DNA from: Mycobacterium intracellulare ATCC 13950
Lineage (GTDB): Bacteria > Actinomycetota > Actinomycetes > Mycobacteriales > Mycobacteriaceae
Direction of reading: 5' to 3'
Assembly: GCF_000277125.1 (NCBI RefSeq)
Contig: NC_016946.1
Location: 3,658,001-3,722,000, forward strand
DNA length: 64,000 nt
Below are positions 14,958 through 23,442 of this stretch, one piece after another (the first letter of the stretch is position 1; each line of letters begins with the position of its first letter). Under the pieces are notes generated by a model. That model was given only the letters and a program-made list of their open reading frames with translations. It was not told where the DNA came from and did no database searches. Both the position numbers and the translations under genes were made by a program.

Positions 14958-16015
14958 CCCGCCCTGCGGCCGAACGGCCGACGCGGCGGTAGCCGCACCC
15001 CGAACTGCTTGGCCAGCCGGTACCCGGTGAGCGCGAGATCCCGGATGTCCTCGGGCCGCAGGCCCGAGGACAACGCGGTGTCCAGCATGCCCGCCATCCG
15101 GTGCTCGGGCTCACAGCGCAGCGCCTCCTGCAGCGACACCCCGGCCAGCGGGCCGTCGCCGCGCGCGTACGCGCTGAACGCGAGCAGGACCAGCGCCTCG
15201 ACCCGCCACGGCGGCGGCAGGGTGCGCGCCAGCACCGCCCACAGCGACTCGACGTCGTCGGCGCCCTCGCCGACGGCCAGCGCGTACAGGATGTCGCGGA
15301 CCTGCGGGTCGCTCAGCGCGCAGCCCAGCGCCGCCAGTTCGGCGTCGGACAGCAATTCGCCCGAGGCGACCCGGGCGGCGGCCGCCATCGCGCCCTCCAC
15401 GTCGCCGCGGGTGCAGCGGACCGGATGCGCGCGATGCGCGGCGCGGCGCCGGGCGGCCTGCCGGCCGACCGCGCCGGCCAATGCGGCGCTGCGGGCCGGG
15501 TCGTCGGGCGCGATGACCGCCTGCAGGTCGGCGCGGCGCGGGTAGAGCCGCCTGCCCTCCAGCACCGCCGCCGCGGCCAGCGGCGAGGCCGAGGGGTCCT
15601 CGACGAGGCCGCTCGACCCGCAGCCCTCGACACAATGCCAGCGCCCGCCGAGGGCGACCCGGTCGACCACGTGGGTGGCCCAGAGCTCAATGTCGTGCTG
15701 CGACAAGGACTCTGCGAGCGCCTCACACAACTGCCGGTACTCGTCGTTGCAGCTGGGACAGTGCGCGCCGTCGGCGTCGACGATCACCGCGATGACGGCC
15801 TCGGGGCGGGCCGCCGCGGCGACCTCGGCCAGATGACCGACCCGTGCGAGCAACTCCTCGGAGAGGTCGACGCGCATCACCGACCCGAGGTGCCGATCCT
15901 CCAAAGACACTAATACCAATGAATTTTCGGGAATGAAGCCGAGAACGGCGGGCAGCGCGGCGATGAGCGCGCCGGGGCGGGAAAGCTCGAAGTCGGGTTG
16001 TGCATGCGTGGTCAT
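14954..16015 (-). CDS. DUF4192 family protein
   Basis: A 353-residue cytosolic protein of the actinobacterial DUF4192 family (Rv2712c-like). The conserved N-terminus is ELSRPGALIAALPAVLGFIP then ENSLVLVSL; the centre has a CPSCNDEYRQLCEAL segment, and the C-terminal half is helical and Ala/Leu-rich (VEALVLLAFSAYARGDGPLA, tetratricopeptide-like in appearance). No catalytic motif is evident. The ATG at 16015 is the first start matching the family N-terminus. It is divergent from sthA. Its stop abuts IS-related sequence; the gene itself looks intact. Confidence 0.87.
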   Translation of the reverse strand: MTTHAQPDFELSRPGALIAALPAVLGFIPENSLVLVSLEDRHLGSVMRVDLSEELLARVGHLAEVAAAARPEAVIAVIVDADGAHCPSCNDEYRQLCEALAESLSQHDIELWATHVVDRVALGGRWHCVEGCGSSGLVEDPSASPLAAAAVLEGRRLYPRRADLQAVIAPDDPARSAALAGAVGRQAARRRAAHRAHPVRCTRGDVEGAMAAAARVASGELLSDAELAALGCALSDPQVRDILYALAVGEGADDVESLWAVLARTLPPPWRVEALVLLAFSAYARGDGPLAGVSLQEALRCEPEHRMAGMLDTALSSGLRPEDIRDLALTGYRLAKQFGVRLPPRRPFGRRAG

Positions 16016-16116
16016 GAGCACCAACGCTGACGGCCGCCACCGTCGGTCCGGTGCTCGCGCGCGCCGGCGCGGCAACCCAGCTGTGGATGAACCCGGCACT
16101 GTGAGTTGTGCTGCTC

Positions 16117-16122
16117 TACTGT
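16117..16122 (+). promoter_or_regulatory. -10 box (TACTGT) for a probably leaderless sthA
   Basis: TACTGT ends 7 bp before the sthA ATG at 16130, with no Shine-Dalgarno sequence in between. The same TACTGT-TTAGCC type of arrangement precedes argA at 45566. Confidence 0.5.
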
Positions 16123-16129
16123 TTAGCCC

Positions 16130-17545
16130 ATGGGCTCGGCGCAAGAGTACGACATGGTGGTCATCGGTTCGGGGCCCGGCGGGCAGAAGGCCGCCATCGC
16201 CTCGGCCAAGCTGGGCAAGTCGGTCGCCATCGTCGAACGCGGCCAGATGATCGGCGGCGTCTGCGTCCAGACCGGCACCATCCCGTCAAAGACGTTGCGC
16301 GAGGCGGTCCTTTACCTCACCGGGATGAGCCAGCGCGAACTCTACGGCGCGAGCTATCGGGTCAAGGAGAAGATCACCCCGGCCGATCTGCTGGCCCGCA
16401 CCCAGCACGTGATCGGCAAGGAAGTCGACGTGGTGCGCAACCAGCTGATGCGCAACCGGATCGACCTGCTGATCGGCCACGGGCGGTTCGTCGACCCGCA
16501 CACCATCGAGGTCGAAGACCCGTCGCGGCGCGAAAAGGTAACCATCAGTGGCAAATACATCGTCATCGCCACCGGAACGCGGCCGGCGCGGCCGTCCGGC
16601 GTCGAGTTCGACGAGGAGCGCGTGCTCGACTCCGACGGCATCCTCGACCTCAAGACCCTGCCGGCCTCGATGGTGGTCGTCGGCGCCGGGGTCATCGGCA
16701 TCGAGTACGCCTCGATGTTCGCCGCGCTGGGCACCAAGGTCACCGTGGTGGAAAAGCGCGGTGACATGCTGGACTTCTGCGACCCCGAGGTGGTCGAGGC
16801 CCTGAAGTTCCACCTGCGCGACCTGGCGGTGACGTTCCGGTTCGGCGAGGAGGTGACCGCGGTCGACGTCGGCTCGGCGGGCACCGTCACCACCTTGGCC
16901 AGCGGCAAGCAGATCCCGGCCGAGACGGTGATGTACTCGGCCGGTCGGCAGGGCCAGACCGACCATCTCGACCTGCACCACGCCGAGCTGGAGGCCGACA
17001 ACCGCGGCCGGATCTTCGTTGACGACTATTTCCAGACGAAGGTGCCGCACATCTACGCCGTCGGGGACGTGATCGGTTTCCCCGCGCTGGCCGCGACCTC
17101 GATGGAGCAGGGGCGGCTGGCCGCCTACCACGCGTTCGGGGAAGCGTGCGACGGCATCACCGAGCTGCAGCCGATCGGCATCTACTCGATCCCCGAGGTC
17201 TCCTACGTCGGGGCCACCGAGGTGGAGCTGACCAAGGACGCGGTCCCCTACGAGGTCGGGGTGGCCCGGTACCGGGAGCTGGCCCGCGGCCAGATCGCCG
17301 GGGACTCCTACGGGATGCTCAAGCTGCTGGTGTCCACCGAGGACCTGAAACTGCTCGGCGTGCACATCTTCGGCACCAGCGCCACCGAGATGGTGCACAT
17401 CGGGCAGGCGGTGATGGGGTGCGGGGGCACGGTGGACTACCTGGTGGACGCCGTGTTCAACTACCCCACGTTTTCCGAGGCCTACAAGGTGGCCGCGCTC
17501 GACGTGATGAACAAGGTGCGCGCGCTCAATCAGTTCCGCCGCTAG
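16130..17545 (+). CDS. sthA: Soluble pyridine nucleotide transhydrogenase
   Basis: A 471-residue FAD flavoprotein of the pyridine nucleotide-disulfide oxidoreductase family that moves hydride between NADPH and NAD+. The FAD site is [20 protein letters not shown] at about residues 10-29, the NAD(P) site is [20 protein letters not shown] at about 183-202, and the second FAD motif is [11 protein letters not shown] at about 307. At the position of the redox disulfide it reads [14 protein letters not shown] with only one Cys, as expected for transhydrogenases rather than lipoamide dehydrogenase. The start is inferred from the adjacent TACTGT box. A 26-bp tandem repeat follows the stop. Confidence 0.93.
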   Translation: MGSAQEYDMVVIGSGPGGQKAAIASAKLGKSVAIVERGQMIGGVCVQTGTIPSKTLREAVLYLTGMSQRELYGASYRVKEKITPADLLARTQHVIGKEVDVVRNQLMRNRIDLLIGHGRFVDPHTIEVEDPSRREKVTISGKYIVIATGTRPARPSGVEFDEERVLDSDGILDLKTLPASMVVVGAGVIGIEYASMFAALGTKVTVVEKRGDMLDFCDPEVVEALKFHLRDLAVTFRFGEEVTAVDVGSAGTVTTLASGKQIPAETVMYSAGRQGQTDHLDLHHAELEADNRGRIFVDDYFQTKVPHIYAVGDVIGFPALAATSMEQGRLAAYHAFGEACDGITELQPIGIYSIPEVSYVGATEVELTKDAVPYEVGVARYRELARGQIAGDSYGMLKLLVSTEDLKLLGVHIFGTSATEMVHIGQAVMGCGGTVDYLVDAVFNYPTFSEAYKVAALDVMNKVRALNQFRR

Positions 17546-17548
17546 GCC

Positions 17549-17606
17549 AGATGGTGGCGACCGCTGCGCCCGGCTCCGACAGATGGTGGCGACCGCTGCG
17601 CCCGGC
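17549..17606. repeat. Tandem 26-bp direct repeat downstream of sthA
   Basis: Two identical copies (17549-17574 and 17581-17606) of a unit that starts AGATGGTGGCGACCGCTG and ends CGCCCGGC, with a 6-bp spacer. An inverted partial copy (GCGGTCGCCAT) follows at 17620-17630, allowing a 10-bp stem with 17587-17596. It fills the gap between convergent sthA and the protease gene. Confidence 0.8.
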
Positions 17607-17632
17607 CACGGCCGCGCTGGCGGTCGCCATAG

Positions 17633-18469
17633 CTAACAGGCGTCCTGCAGGTCGCCGGGGACGGGGTCGCCCGGCCCACCGACTTCGGCGCGTGCCAGCA
17701 GCTCCGCGGTCTGGGCGTCGAACGGCGCCGAATACGAGATGTCCGGCGCGCACCCGCCGCGCTCGAGACCGCCGATCAGCCCGGTGAGCGTGGTGCCGCT
17801 GACCCACGGAGCGCCGCTGGTGCCGTCCACCAGACCTTCGCACGCGAGCGCGGGGAACCCGCTGTCGCTGACCGAGGTGCTGCCCTGGCACCCGATGGGC
17901 TCGCCGCCCACGCCGACCGGATAACCCAGCACGGTGACGCGACTGCCCGGTGGGGGCGTCACGCCCAGCGTCAGCGCCAGACCCGCGCGGGACTCGACGC
18001 TGGCGCCGGTGTCGTTGCTGACTCGCGCGATCGCGTAGTCGGCATGCGGATCCTTGCTGGCGACCCAGCGCGGATCGAGGTAGACCGCGTCGGCCTTCCA
18101 CACGTCGGTGGGAGCGGGCGCGGCGTCGCCGGCGAAACCGGGAACGAAGGTGATCAGCGACGCCCCGGCCAGACAATGCGCCGCGGTCATGATCAGGTCC
18201 CCGCCCTTGGAATGCACCACCGAACCGGTGCAAACGTGGAGCGGCCCACCGTCGATGAAGATCGCCCCGATCCGCCGGTCCGGCTCCACCGGACCCGCGA
18301 CCGCCTTCTGCTCGGGCTGGCTGAGCCGCTGCACGGGGCCGCCGGTCCGCGGCGCCGACACCGGGGCGCCCGACACCTGCTCGACGGGCCGATGACACGA
18401 CGTCAGCGACGCCGCCACCCCCACCACCGAGCAGAGCACCAGGATCGGTATGCGCATCGCCTTCATCAT
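17633..18469 (-). CDS. Trypsin-fold serine protease, predicted lipoprotein
   Basis: A 278-residue exported protease. The N-terminus KAMRIPILVLCSVVGVAASL is a signal peptide ending in a lipobox-like L-T-S-C, so lipid anchoring is likely. The catalytic triad of the chymotrypsin/V8 clan is visible: His in IMTAAHCLAG, Asp in HADYAIARV, and Ser in VDGTSGAPWVSG. Extra Cys residues (IGCQGS, LACEGL, GGCAPD) suggest disulfides. Three near N-terminal ATGs exist (18469, 18466, 18457); the first is chosen tentatively. I do not recall this gene between sthA and the PAC2 gene in M. tuberculosis, so it looks like a lineage-specific insertion. Substrate unknown. Confidence 0.85.
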   Translation of the reverse strand: MMKAMRIPILVLCSVVGVAASLTSCHRPVEQVSGAPVSAPRTGGPVQRLSQPEQKAVAGPVEPDRRIGAIFIDGGPLHVCTGSVVHSKGGDLIMTAAHCLAGASLITFVPGFAGDAAPAPTDVWKADAVYLDPRWVASKDPHADYAIARVSNDTGASVESRAGLALTLGVTPPPGSRVTVLGYPVGVGGEPIGCQGSTSVSDSGFPALACEGLVDGTSGAPWVSGTTLTGLIGGLERGGCAPDISYSAPFDAQTAELLARAEVGGPGDPVPGDLQDAC

Positions 18470-18696
18470 GCCCGACGCCGCGGCGGCGAGCCGACTTCCG
18501 CGCGACGCCGTGCGCCACGGGGTTTGCTGACGCCGCGGAGGGGACCCCCGATAGGGTCTCACCGGATTACGCCTGAGAATTATCGCGTTCCACGGTGCGA
18601 ACGCCGGAACCGAGTTCGCTGTTCTATCCGGGTGCCGCCTGATTCAGGGGACACTTGGTAGGGCACCCTGAAGGGACCCCCGAGAGGAGGCGATCG

Positions 18697-19671
18697 ATGA
18701 TGGATCACCATCGAGACCCAGGTGACCAGTACCAGCAGGGCCAGCCCGGCATGTACGAGCTGGAGCTGCCCGCGCCGCAGTTGTCGACGTCCGACGGCCG
18801 CGGCCCCGTACTGGTGCACGCCCTGGAGGGCTTTTCCGACGCCGGTCACGCCATCCGGCTGGCGGCCTCGCATCTCAAGGCCGTGCTGGACACCGAGCTG
18901 GTCGCGTCCTTCGCGATCGACGAATTGCTGGACTACCGCTCACGGCGGCCGCTGATGACCTTCAAGACCGATCACTTCACCAACTATGACGACCCGGAGC
19001 TGAGCCTCTACGCGTTGCGCGACACCGTCGGCACCCCGTTCCTGTTGCTGGCCGGCATGGAGCCCGATCTCAAGTGGGAGCGCTTCATCACCGCGGTCCG
19101 CCTGCTGGCCGAGCGCCTCAACGTGCGCCAGACCATCGGCCTGGGTACCGTCCCGATGGCCGTTCCGCACACGCGGCCGACCACGATGACCGCGCACTCC
19201 AACAACCCGGAGCTGATCGCCAATTTCCAGCCGTGGATCGCCGAGATCCAGGTCCCGGGCAGCGCGTCCAACCTGCTCGAGTACCGGATGGCCCAGCACG
19301 GCCATGAGGTGGTCGGCTTCACCGTGCACGTCCCCCACTACCTCACCCAGACCGATTACCCGGCCGCAGCTCAGGCGTTGCTCGAGCAGGTCGCCAAGAC
19401 CGCGTCGCTGGAGCTGCCGCTGACCGCGTTGACCGAAGCCGCGGAGGTGATCCGGGCCAAGATCGACGAGCAGGTCGAGGCGAGCGCAGAGGTCGCTCAG
19501 GTGGTGGCCGCGCTGGAGCGCCAGTACGATGCCTTCATCGACGCTCAGGAGAACAGATCGTTACTGTCGCGCGACGAGGATCTGCCGAGCGGCGACGAGC
19601 TGGGCGCGGAGTTCGAGCGATTTCTCGCCCAGCAGGCGGAGAAGAAGTTCGACGACGACGATCAGGCCTGA
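18697..19671 (+). CDS. PAC2 family protein
   Basis: A 324-residue protein of the PAC2 (proteasome assembly chaperone 2-like) family, matching Rv2714. Visible features are VLVHALEGFSDAGHAIRLAA near residue 40, ELVASFAIDELLDYRSRRPL, PFLLLAGMEPDLKWERF, and GLGTVPMAVPHTRPTTMTAH. A helical, charged C-terminal region follows (AQVVAALERQYDAFIDAQEN). The family is a phosphorylase-like fold; the bacterial role is unknown. The ATG at 18697 follows AGGAGG at 6 bp and gives the M. tuberculosis length, so upstream in-frame starts are rejected. Confidence 0.92.
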   Translation: MMDHHRDPGDQYQQGQPGMYELELPAPQLSTSDGRGPVLVHALEGFSDAGHAIRLAASHLKAVLDTELVASFAIDELLDYRSRRPLMTFKTDHFTNYDDPELSLYALRDTVGTPFLLLAGMEPDLKWERFITAVRLLAERLNVRQTIGLGTVPMAVPHTRPTTMTAHSNNPELIANFQPWIAEIQVPGSASNLLEYRMAQHGHEVVGFTVHVPHYLTQTDYPAAAQALLEQVAKTASLELPLTALTEAAEVIRAKIDEQVEASAEVAQVVAALERQYDAFIDAQENRSLLSRDEDLPSGDELGAEFERFLAQQAEKKFDDDDQA

Positions 19672-19731
19672 CCCTCTGCCGAACACCCAGCCACACCGCC
19701 CTTAGCCCGGCCCGACAGCAAGGTTGGCCCT

Positions 19732-20763
19732 ATGACCGAGCGGAAGCGCAAGAACAGGCTCCGCCCGGTGCGCGAAGTGACCGCACCCACACTCGAGTTC
19801 CGCACCATCCACGGTTACCGGCGCGCCTACCGCATCGCGGGCTCCGGGCCGGCGATCCTGCTGATCCACGGCATCGGCGACAACTCCACCACGTGGAATG
19901 CCGTGCAGGCCAAGCTCGCCCAGCGCTTCACGGTCATCGCCCCGGACCTGCTGGGTCACGGCCGATCCGACAAGCCGCGCGCCGACTACTCGATCGCCGC
20001 ATACGCCAACGGGATGCGGGACCTGCTCAGCGTGCTCGACATCGAACGGGCCACCATCGTCGGTCATTCGCTGGGCGGCGGTGTGGCCATGCAATTCGCC
20101 TACCAGTTCCCGCATTTGGTGGAGCGGCTGATCCTGGTGGGCGCCGGCGGCGTGACCAAGGACGTCAACTTCGTCTTGCGGTGGGCTTCGCTGCCGATGG
20201 GCAGCGAAGCCATCGCCCTGCTGCGATTGCCCCTGGTGCTGCCGGCGGTCCAGGTCGCGGGCCGGGTCCTGGGCGCCGCGCTGGGCAGCACCGGCCTGGG
20301 CCGCGACCTGCCCAACGTGCTGCGGATCCTCGACGATCTGCCGGAACCGACGGCGTCGGCGGCATTCAGCCGAACCCTGCGGGCGGTGGTGGACTGGCGC
20401 GGGCAGATCGTCACCATGCTCGACCGATGTTATTTGACCGAAGCCATCCCGGTGCAGATCGTCTGGGGCACCAAGGATGTGGTGGTCCCGGTCCGGCACG
20501 CGTGGATGGCCCACGCCGCGATGCCCGGTTCGCGGCTCGAGATCTTCGAGGGCTCCGGCCACTTTCCCTTTCACGACGACCCCGCCCGCTTCATCGAGGT
20601 CGTCGAGCGCTTCATGGATTCGACCGCGCCCGCCGAATACGATCAGGCCGCGCTGCGCGGGTTGCTGCGCACCGGTGGTGGCGAGCGGGCCGTGAGCGGC
20701 CCGGCGCCCACGCGCGTCGCCGTGCTGAACGCCATGGGGTCCGACGAACGCAGCGCCACCTGA
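19732..20763 (+). CDS. Alpha/beta hydrolase
   Basis: A 343-residue hydrolase (Rv2715-like). The oxyanion strand reads ILLIHGIGDNSTTWNAV at about residue 42, the nucleophile elbow VGHSLGGGVAMQFAYQFP at about 108, the acid region IVWGTKDVVVPVRHAW at about 245, and the catalytic His EGSGHFPFHDDP at about 272. A cap region lies between. A 70-residue C-terminal extension without recognisable motifs follows. Such enzymes cleave esters or C-C bonds; the substrate is not evident. Located 60 bp after the PAC2 gene on the same strand, possibly co-transcribed. Confidence 0.9.
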   Translation: MTERKRKNRLRPVREVTAPTLEFRTIHGYRRAYRIAGSGPAILLIHGIGDNSTTWNAVQAKLAQRFTVIAPDLLGHGRSDKPRADYSIAAYANGMRDLLSVLDIERATIVGHSLGGGVAMQFAYQFPHLVERLILVGAGGVTKDVNFVLRWASLPMGSEAIALLRLPLVLPAVQVAGRVLGAALGSTGLGRDLPNVLRILDDLPEPTASAAFSRTLRAVVDWRGQIVTMLDRCYLTEAIPVQIVWGTKDVVVPVRHAWMAHAAMPGSRLEIFEGSGHFPFHDDPARFIEVVERFMDSTAPAEYDQAALRGLLRTGGGERAVSGPAPTRVAVLNAMGSDERSAT

Positions 20764-20796
20764 ACACCTTGGCCGAGGCGGCCCGGTTCGGGGCCG

Positions 20797-20802
20797 TACA
20801 GT
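20797..20802 (+). promoter_or_regulatory. -10 box (TACAGT), leaderless spacing
   Basis: TACAGT ends 6 bp before the ATG at 20809 of the PhzF-family gene, with no Shine-Dalgarno sequence between. Confidence 0.45.
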
Positions 20803-20808
20803 CGGGCC

Positions 20809-21495
20809 ATGGGTATCGACGTCACGGTGTTGCGGGTGTTCACCGACGCGGACGGCAATTTCGGCAATCCGCTCGGCGTGGTGGATGCCGCTGAGGTCGG
20901 GGTCGGGGACCGGCAACGGGTAGCGACCCAATTGGGCTACAGCGAAACGGTTTTCGTCGACCGTCCGGCCGCGGGCTCCGCGACCGCGCACGCCACCATT
21001 TACACGCCCCGGACCGAGCTGCCGTTCGCCGGGCACCCGACCGTCGGCGCCTCGTGGTGGCTGCGAGAGAACGGTCGGCCGGTCAACACGTTGCAGATAC
21101 CGGCGGGAATCGTGCAGGTGGGCTACGACGAACACCACACCCGCATCAGCGCCCGCGCGGAATGGGCGCCCGAGTTCGCGTTGCACGAATTCGCTTCGGC
21201 CGACGATGTTCTCGCCGCCGACCCGACGGACTTCCCCGACGACACGGCGCACTACCTGTGGGCCTGGACCGACCGGGCCGCCGGGGCGCTGCGGGTGCGC
21301 ATGTTCGCCGCCAACCTCGGTGTGGCCGAAGACGAGGCGACCGGTTCGGCCGCGATGCGCATCACCGACTACCTGAGCCAAAACCTGCGGATCACCCAGG
21401 GCAACGGCTCGGTCATCGAAACCACCTGGAGCGCCGAGGGCTGGGTCGCGGTGGCCGGTCGGGTGGTCAACGACGGTGTGCGACAGCTGGACTGA
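20809..21495 (+). CDS. PhzF family isomerase-like protein
   Basis: A 228-residue protein of the PhzF/diaminopimelate epimerase-like superfamily (Rv2716-like). The N-terminal signature [16 protein letters not shown], the central [16 protein letters not shown] and the C-terminal [15 protein letters not shown] are conserved and shape the active site; the usual acidic residue of PhzF appears as E in QLGYSETVF. It is slightly shorter than typical two-domain members (about 260-300 residues). The reaction is unknown; phenazine synthesis is not implied. A leaderless start is likely. Confidence 0.88.
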   Translation: MGIDVTVLRVFTDADGNFGNPLGVVDAAEVGVGDRQRVATQLGYSETVFVDRPAAGSATAHATIYTPRTELPFAGHPTVGASWWLRENGRPVNTLQIPAGIVQVGYDEHHTRISARAEWAPEFALHEFASADDVLAADPTDFPDDTAHYLWAWTDRAAGALRVRMFAANLGVAEDEATGSAAMRITDYLSQNLRITQGNGSVIETTWSAEGWVAVAGRVVNDGVRQLD

Positions 21496-21519
21496 CCGGG
21501 GCCGCCGGCGGTCGCACGC

Positions 21520-22005
21520 TCAGCGCTGCCGGTGCAGCACCGCGGCCAGGTGGTCCTGCAGCGGCTGGCCGACCGCACCCATCTGCACCGTGTAGGACAG
21601 CTCATCGCCGTCGATGCGGAAGCAACGCCCCAGTCCCGTCACCTCTTTGGCCGTAGGCGTGAGGCCGACCGTCGTGGTGGACATCTGCATGTCGATGAGG
21701 TCGCCGGTGACCGAATAGGTGCCGACCTCGATCTCGGTGATGCCGCTCGGGTGGGCCAGCACCAGCTCGACGTGACCCGGCTGCGGCACGCGAAGGTATC
21801 CCGTCTCGGCGTGTAGCGGCTTGCCGTCGGCCACCGCCTTGGTTTTCTGGGCGTAGGCCAAAAACGGTTTGCCCACATGGGCGAACGTGACTTCTTCGAG
21901 GTAGTCGAACGGCGGGATCGTCGGGTACTTGCCCGCGCCCTGGCCGACCCACGTGCCGAGGAGCGGGGCCAGGGCCGCCAGGTCGGGATGCAACTCAGGG
22001 GGCAT
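21520..22005 (-). CDS. Nitrobindin family heme-binding protein
   Basis: A 161-residue beta-barrel protein of the nitrobindin/THAP4-C family (Rv2717c-like). The lead motif LLGTWVGQGAGKYPTIPPFD (GxWxGxG) is at about residues 15-34, followed by FLAYAQKTKAVADG, TGYLRVPQPGHVELVLAHPS and the C-terminal LQDHLAAVLHRQR, whose penultimate His region supplies the heme-iron ligand in characterised nitrobindins. Members bind ferric heme and isomerise peroxynitrite. Converges on the PhzF-family gene with 24 bp between stops. Confidence 0.9.
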   Translation of the reverse strand: MPPELHPDLAALAPLLGTWVGQGAGKYPTIPPFDYLEEVTFAHVGKPFLAYAQKTKAVADGKPLHAETGYLRVPQPGHVELVLAHPSGITEIEVGTYSVTGDLIDMQMSTTTVGLTPTAKEVTGLGRCFRIDGDELSYTVQMGAVGQPLQDHLAAVLHRQR

Positions 22006-22039
22006 GCACCGAGCCTAGCGGGCCCCCCGGCGGGATCCG

Positions 22040-22504
22040 TCAGCCCGGCGTGGCCACTCCGCGGTGCTCGCGCAGCGCCTGGATCTCGCGCTCGAAGTCG
22101 TCGGCGGACTCGAAGGAGCGGTACACGGACGCGAACCGCAGGTACGCCACCTCGTCGAGATCGCGCAGCGGCCCGAGGATGGCCAGGCCGACCTCGTGGC
22201 TGGGGACCTCCGGGGAGGCCACGGCGCGCACGGTGTCTTCGACCTGCTGGGCCAGCAGATTCAGCGCGTCGTCGTCCACCTGGCGGCCCTGGCAGGCCCG
22301 GCGGACTCCGCTGATGACCTTTTCCCGGCTGAAGGGCTCGGTGACGCCGCTGCGCTTGACCACCGCCAGGACCGCGGTTTCCACGGTGGTGAAACGCTTT
22401 CCGCATTCGGGGCACGATCGGCGACGCCGGATGGCCTGCCCCTCGTCGGTTTCGCGCGAGTCGATCACCCGGGAATCCGGATGACGGCAGAAGGGACAGT
22501 GCAT
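22040..22504 (-). CDS. nrdR: Transcriptional repressor NrdR
   Basis: A 154-residue nucleotide-sensing repressor of ribonucleotide reductase genes. The N-terminal zinc ribbon is complete ([15 protein letters not shown] and [12 protein letters not shown], four Cys at residues 3, 6, 31 and 34), and the ATP-cone follows from about residue 46 ([20 protein letters not shown]). It would act with the dUTPase and thymidylate synthases here in balancing dNTP supply. Downstream of chiZ on the same strand with a 150-bp gap that contains a hairpin. The ATG at 22504 follows AGGAGCGGTC. Confidence 0.96.
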   Translation of the reverse strand: MHCPFCRHPDSRVIDSRETDEGQAIRRRRSCPECGKRFTTVETAVLAVVKRSGVTEPFSREKVISGVRRACQGRQVDDDALNLLAQQVEDTVRAVASPEVPSHEVGLAILGPLRDLDEVAYLRFASVYRSFESADDFEREIQALREHRGVATPG

Positions 22505-22584
22505 GACCGCTCCTTCACCGTGCCGACAACCGGGTACCGCAGAACTTTGAGCGTACCCGTGCGCTGACCTGCACGGCTAACGGA

Positions 22585-22604
22585 GCCGCCGTCCCCGGGG
22601 CGGC
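22585..22604 (-). terminator. Possible terminator hairpin between chiZ and nrdR
   Basis: GCCGCC, an 8-nt loop and GGCGGC form a 6-bp GC stem in the 150-bp gap after the chiZ stop. There is no U-run, and GC-rich stems of this size occur by chance, so support is modest. Confidence 0.35.
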
Positions 22605-22656
22605 ACCACGCGGGCCGCACACCTCACGGGCCGGAACCGTTGGGACACAACGATCG

Positions 22657-23151
22657 TCAGCCGATCGGGGCGATCAGCGTTTGGCCGGCAACCAGCGTCG
22701 GCGAGTTCAGATCGTTGAGCTCACGGATGCGATCGGCCACCGCGGCGGCCGGCGCGTCGGGGGCCACGCGGTGAGCGACATCCTGAAGCGACTCCCCCGC
22801 GTCGACCCGCACGACGGCGAGCCGGTTCGGGACGGGGGCGGCCGAATTCGTCGAGTCGCCGTTGAGCGCCTGCCCCACGTTCGCGACGAGGCCCAGCCAC
22901 AGCGTGATCGCCCCGGCGGCGAGTGCCAGACCAACCGTCGTCGCCCAGGTGACGGCGCGCCTGCGGTGCGGAGCGACAGACATCGCGACCCCGGTGCCGT
23001 AGTAGCGCGTCGGGGCGCCCGCGGGCCGCGACGGCGCGGGGCGCCGCGAGCGGGCCAGGCCGTCCCTGCCGTACCGAACGCCCTGAACCGGTCCGTTGAC
23101 CGGGCGCCGAAGACTGCTGGTGCGCGGCGCAAGCGTGTGGATGACTGTCAT
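22657..23151 (-). CDS. chiZ: LysM-domain cell wall protein ChiZ-like
   Basis: A 164-residue membrane protein matching Rv2719c (ChiZ), a DNA-damage-induced protein reported to affect septum formation and cell wall. A basic cytosolic N-terminus of about 65 residues ([20 protein letters not shown]) precedes one transmembrane helix, [20 protein letters not shown], at about residues 68-87. The extracytoplasmic C-terminus is a LysM domain ([17 protein letters not shown], then [17 protein letters not shown]). The ATG at 23151 follows GGAGG; an upstream start is less supported. The promoter carries tandem LexA boxes, and lexA itself is divergent. Confidence 0.9.
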   Translation of the reverse strand: MTVIHTLAPRTSSLRRPVNGPVQGVRYGRDGLARSRRPAPSRPAGAPTRYYGTGVAMSVAPHRRRAVTWATTVGLALAAGAITLWLGLVANVGQALNGDSTNSAAPVPNRLAVVRVDAGESLQDVAHRVAPDAPAAAVADRIRELNDLNSPTLVAGQTLIAPIG

Positions 23152-23176
23152 CTGCGTTCCTCCGGTCAACTAGCTC

Positions 23177-23192
23177 TCGCTCGTGTGTTCGA
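23177..23192 (-). promoter_or_regulatory. LexA (SOS) box 1 upstream of chiZ
   Basis: On the minus strand TCGAACACACGAGCGA: one arm is perfect for the mycobacterial box TCGAAC-N4-GTTCGA, the other has two mismatches. It lies 26 bp upstream of the chiZ ATG and abuts a TAGAGT -10 box at 23192-23197. Confidence 0.7.
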
Positions 23193-23198
23193 CTCTAA

Positions 23199-23214
23199 TC
23201 GCTTGTGTGTTCGA
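23199..23214 (-). promoter_or_regulatory. LexA (SOS) box 2 upstream of chiZ
   Basis: On the minus strand TCGAACACACAAGCGA, nearly identical to box 1 and 22 bp away, two helical turns. The two boxes flank the predicted chiZ -10 (TAGAGT), which would make repression tight. A weaker third half-site-like sequence lies at 23218-23233. Confidence 0.7.
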
Positions 23215-23394
23215 AACCCGAACATTTGAGCGAAGCGTGTCGCACGAGCAAAACGCTAGATCACACCACCGACAACTCCGTCGGCCTCTACCACTGTCAC
23301 GAGGCACAAATACCCGGTCTCGGCAAGAGTTACACATTTGTGATTCGGCCGATGGCGGCGCTTTTCCGGCCCGGGACGCCCGGCGACACGCCAG

Positions 23395-23410
23395 TCGAAC
23401 ACATGTTTGA
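23395..23410 (+). promoter_or_regulatory. LexA (SOS) box of lexA
   Basis: TCGAACACATGTTTGA matches TCGAAC-N4-GTTCGA with one mismatch. It overlaps the predicted -35 of lexA and lies 32 bp before the ATG, consistent with autoregulation. Confidence 0.85.
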
Positions 23411-23435
23411 TTCTTGTCGGCGGTGCGGCTACATT
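23407..23435 (+). promoter_or_regulatory. Predicted lexA promoter (TTGATT-17-TACATT)
   Basis: TTGATT at 23407-23412 and TACATT at 23430-23435 with a 17-bp spacer. The -10 ends 7 bp before the ATG, so the mRNA is probably leaderless. Confidence 0.55.
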
Positions 23436-23442
23436 CAGTGCC

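Noticed and set aside
18625..18675. Inverted repeats (GGGTGCC / GGCACCC and TCAGGG / CCCTGA) before the PAC2 gene
   Set aside because: The two pairings compete, the loops are long and no function fits; chance pairing in GC-rich DNA is likely.
19702..21381. 559-codon minus-strand frame across the hydrolase and PhzF genes
   Set aside because: It spans two well-supported + strand genes and the gap between them, and its composition (His/Arg/Gly/Asp) matches a GC-skew shadow.
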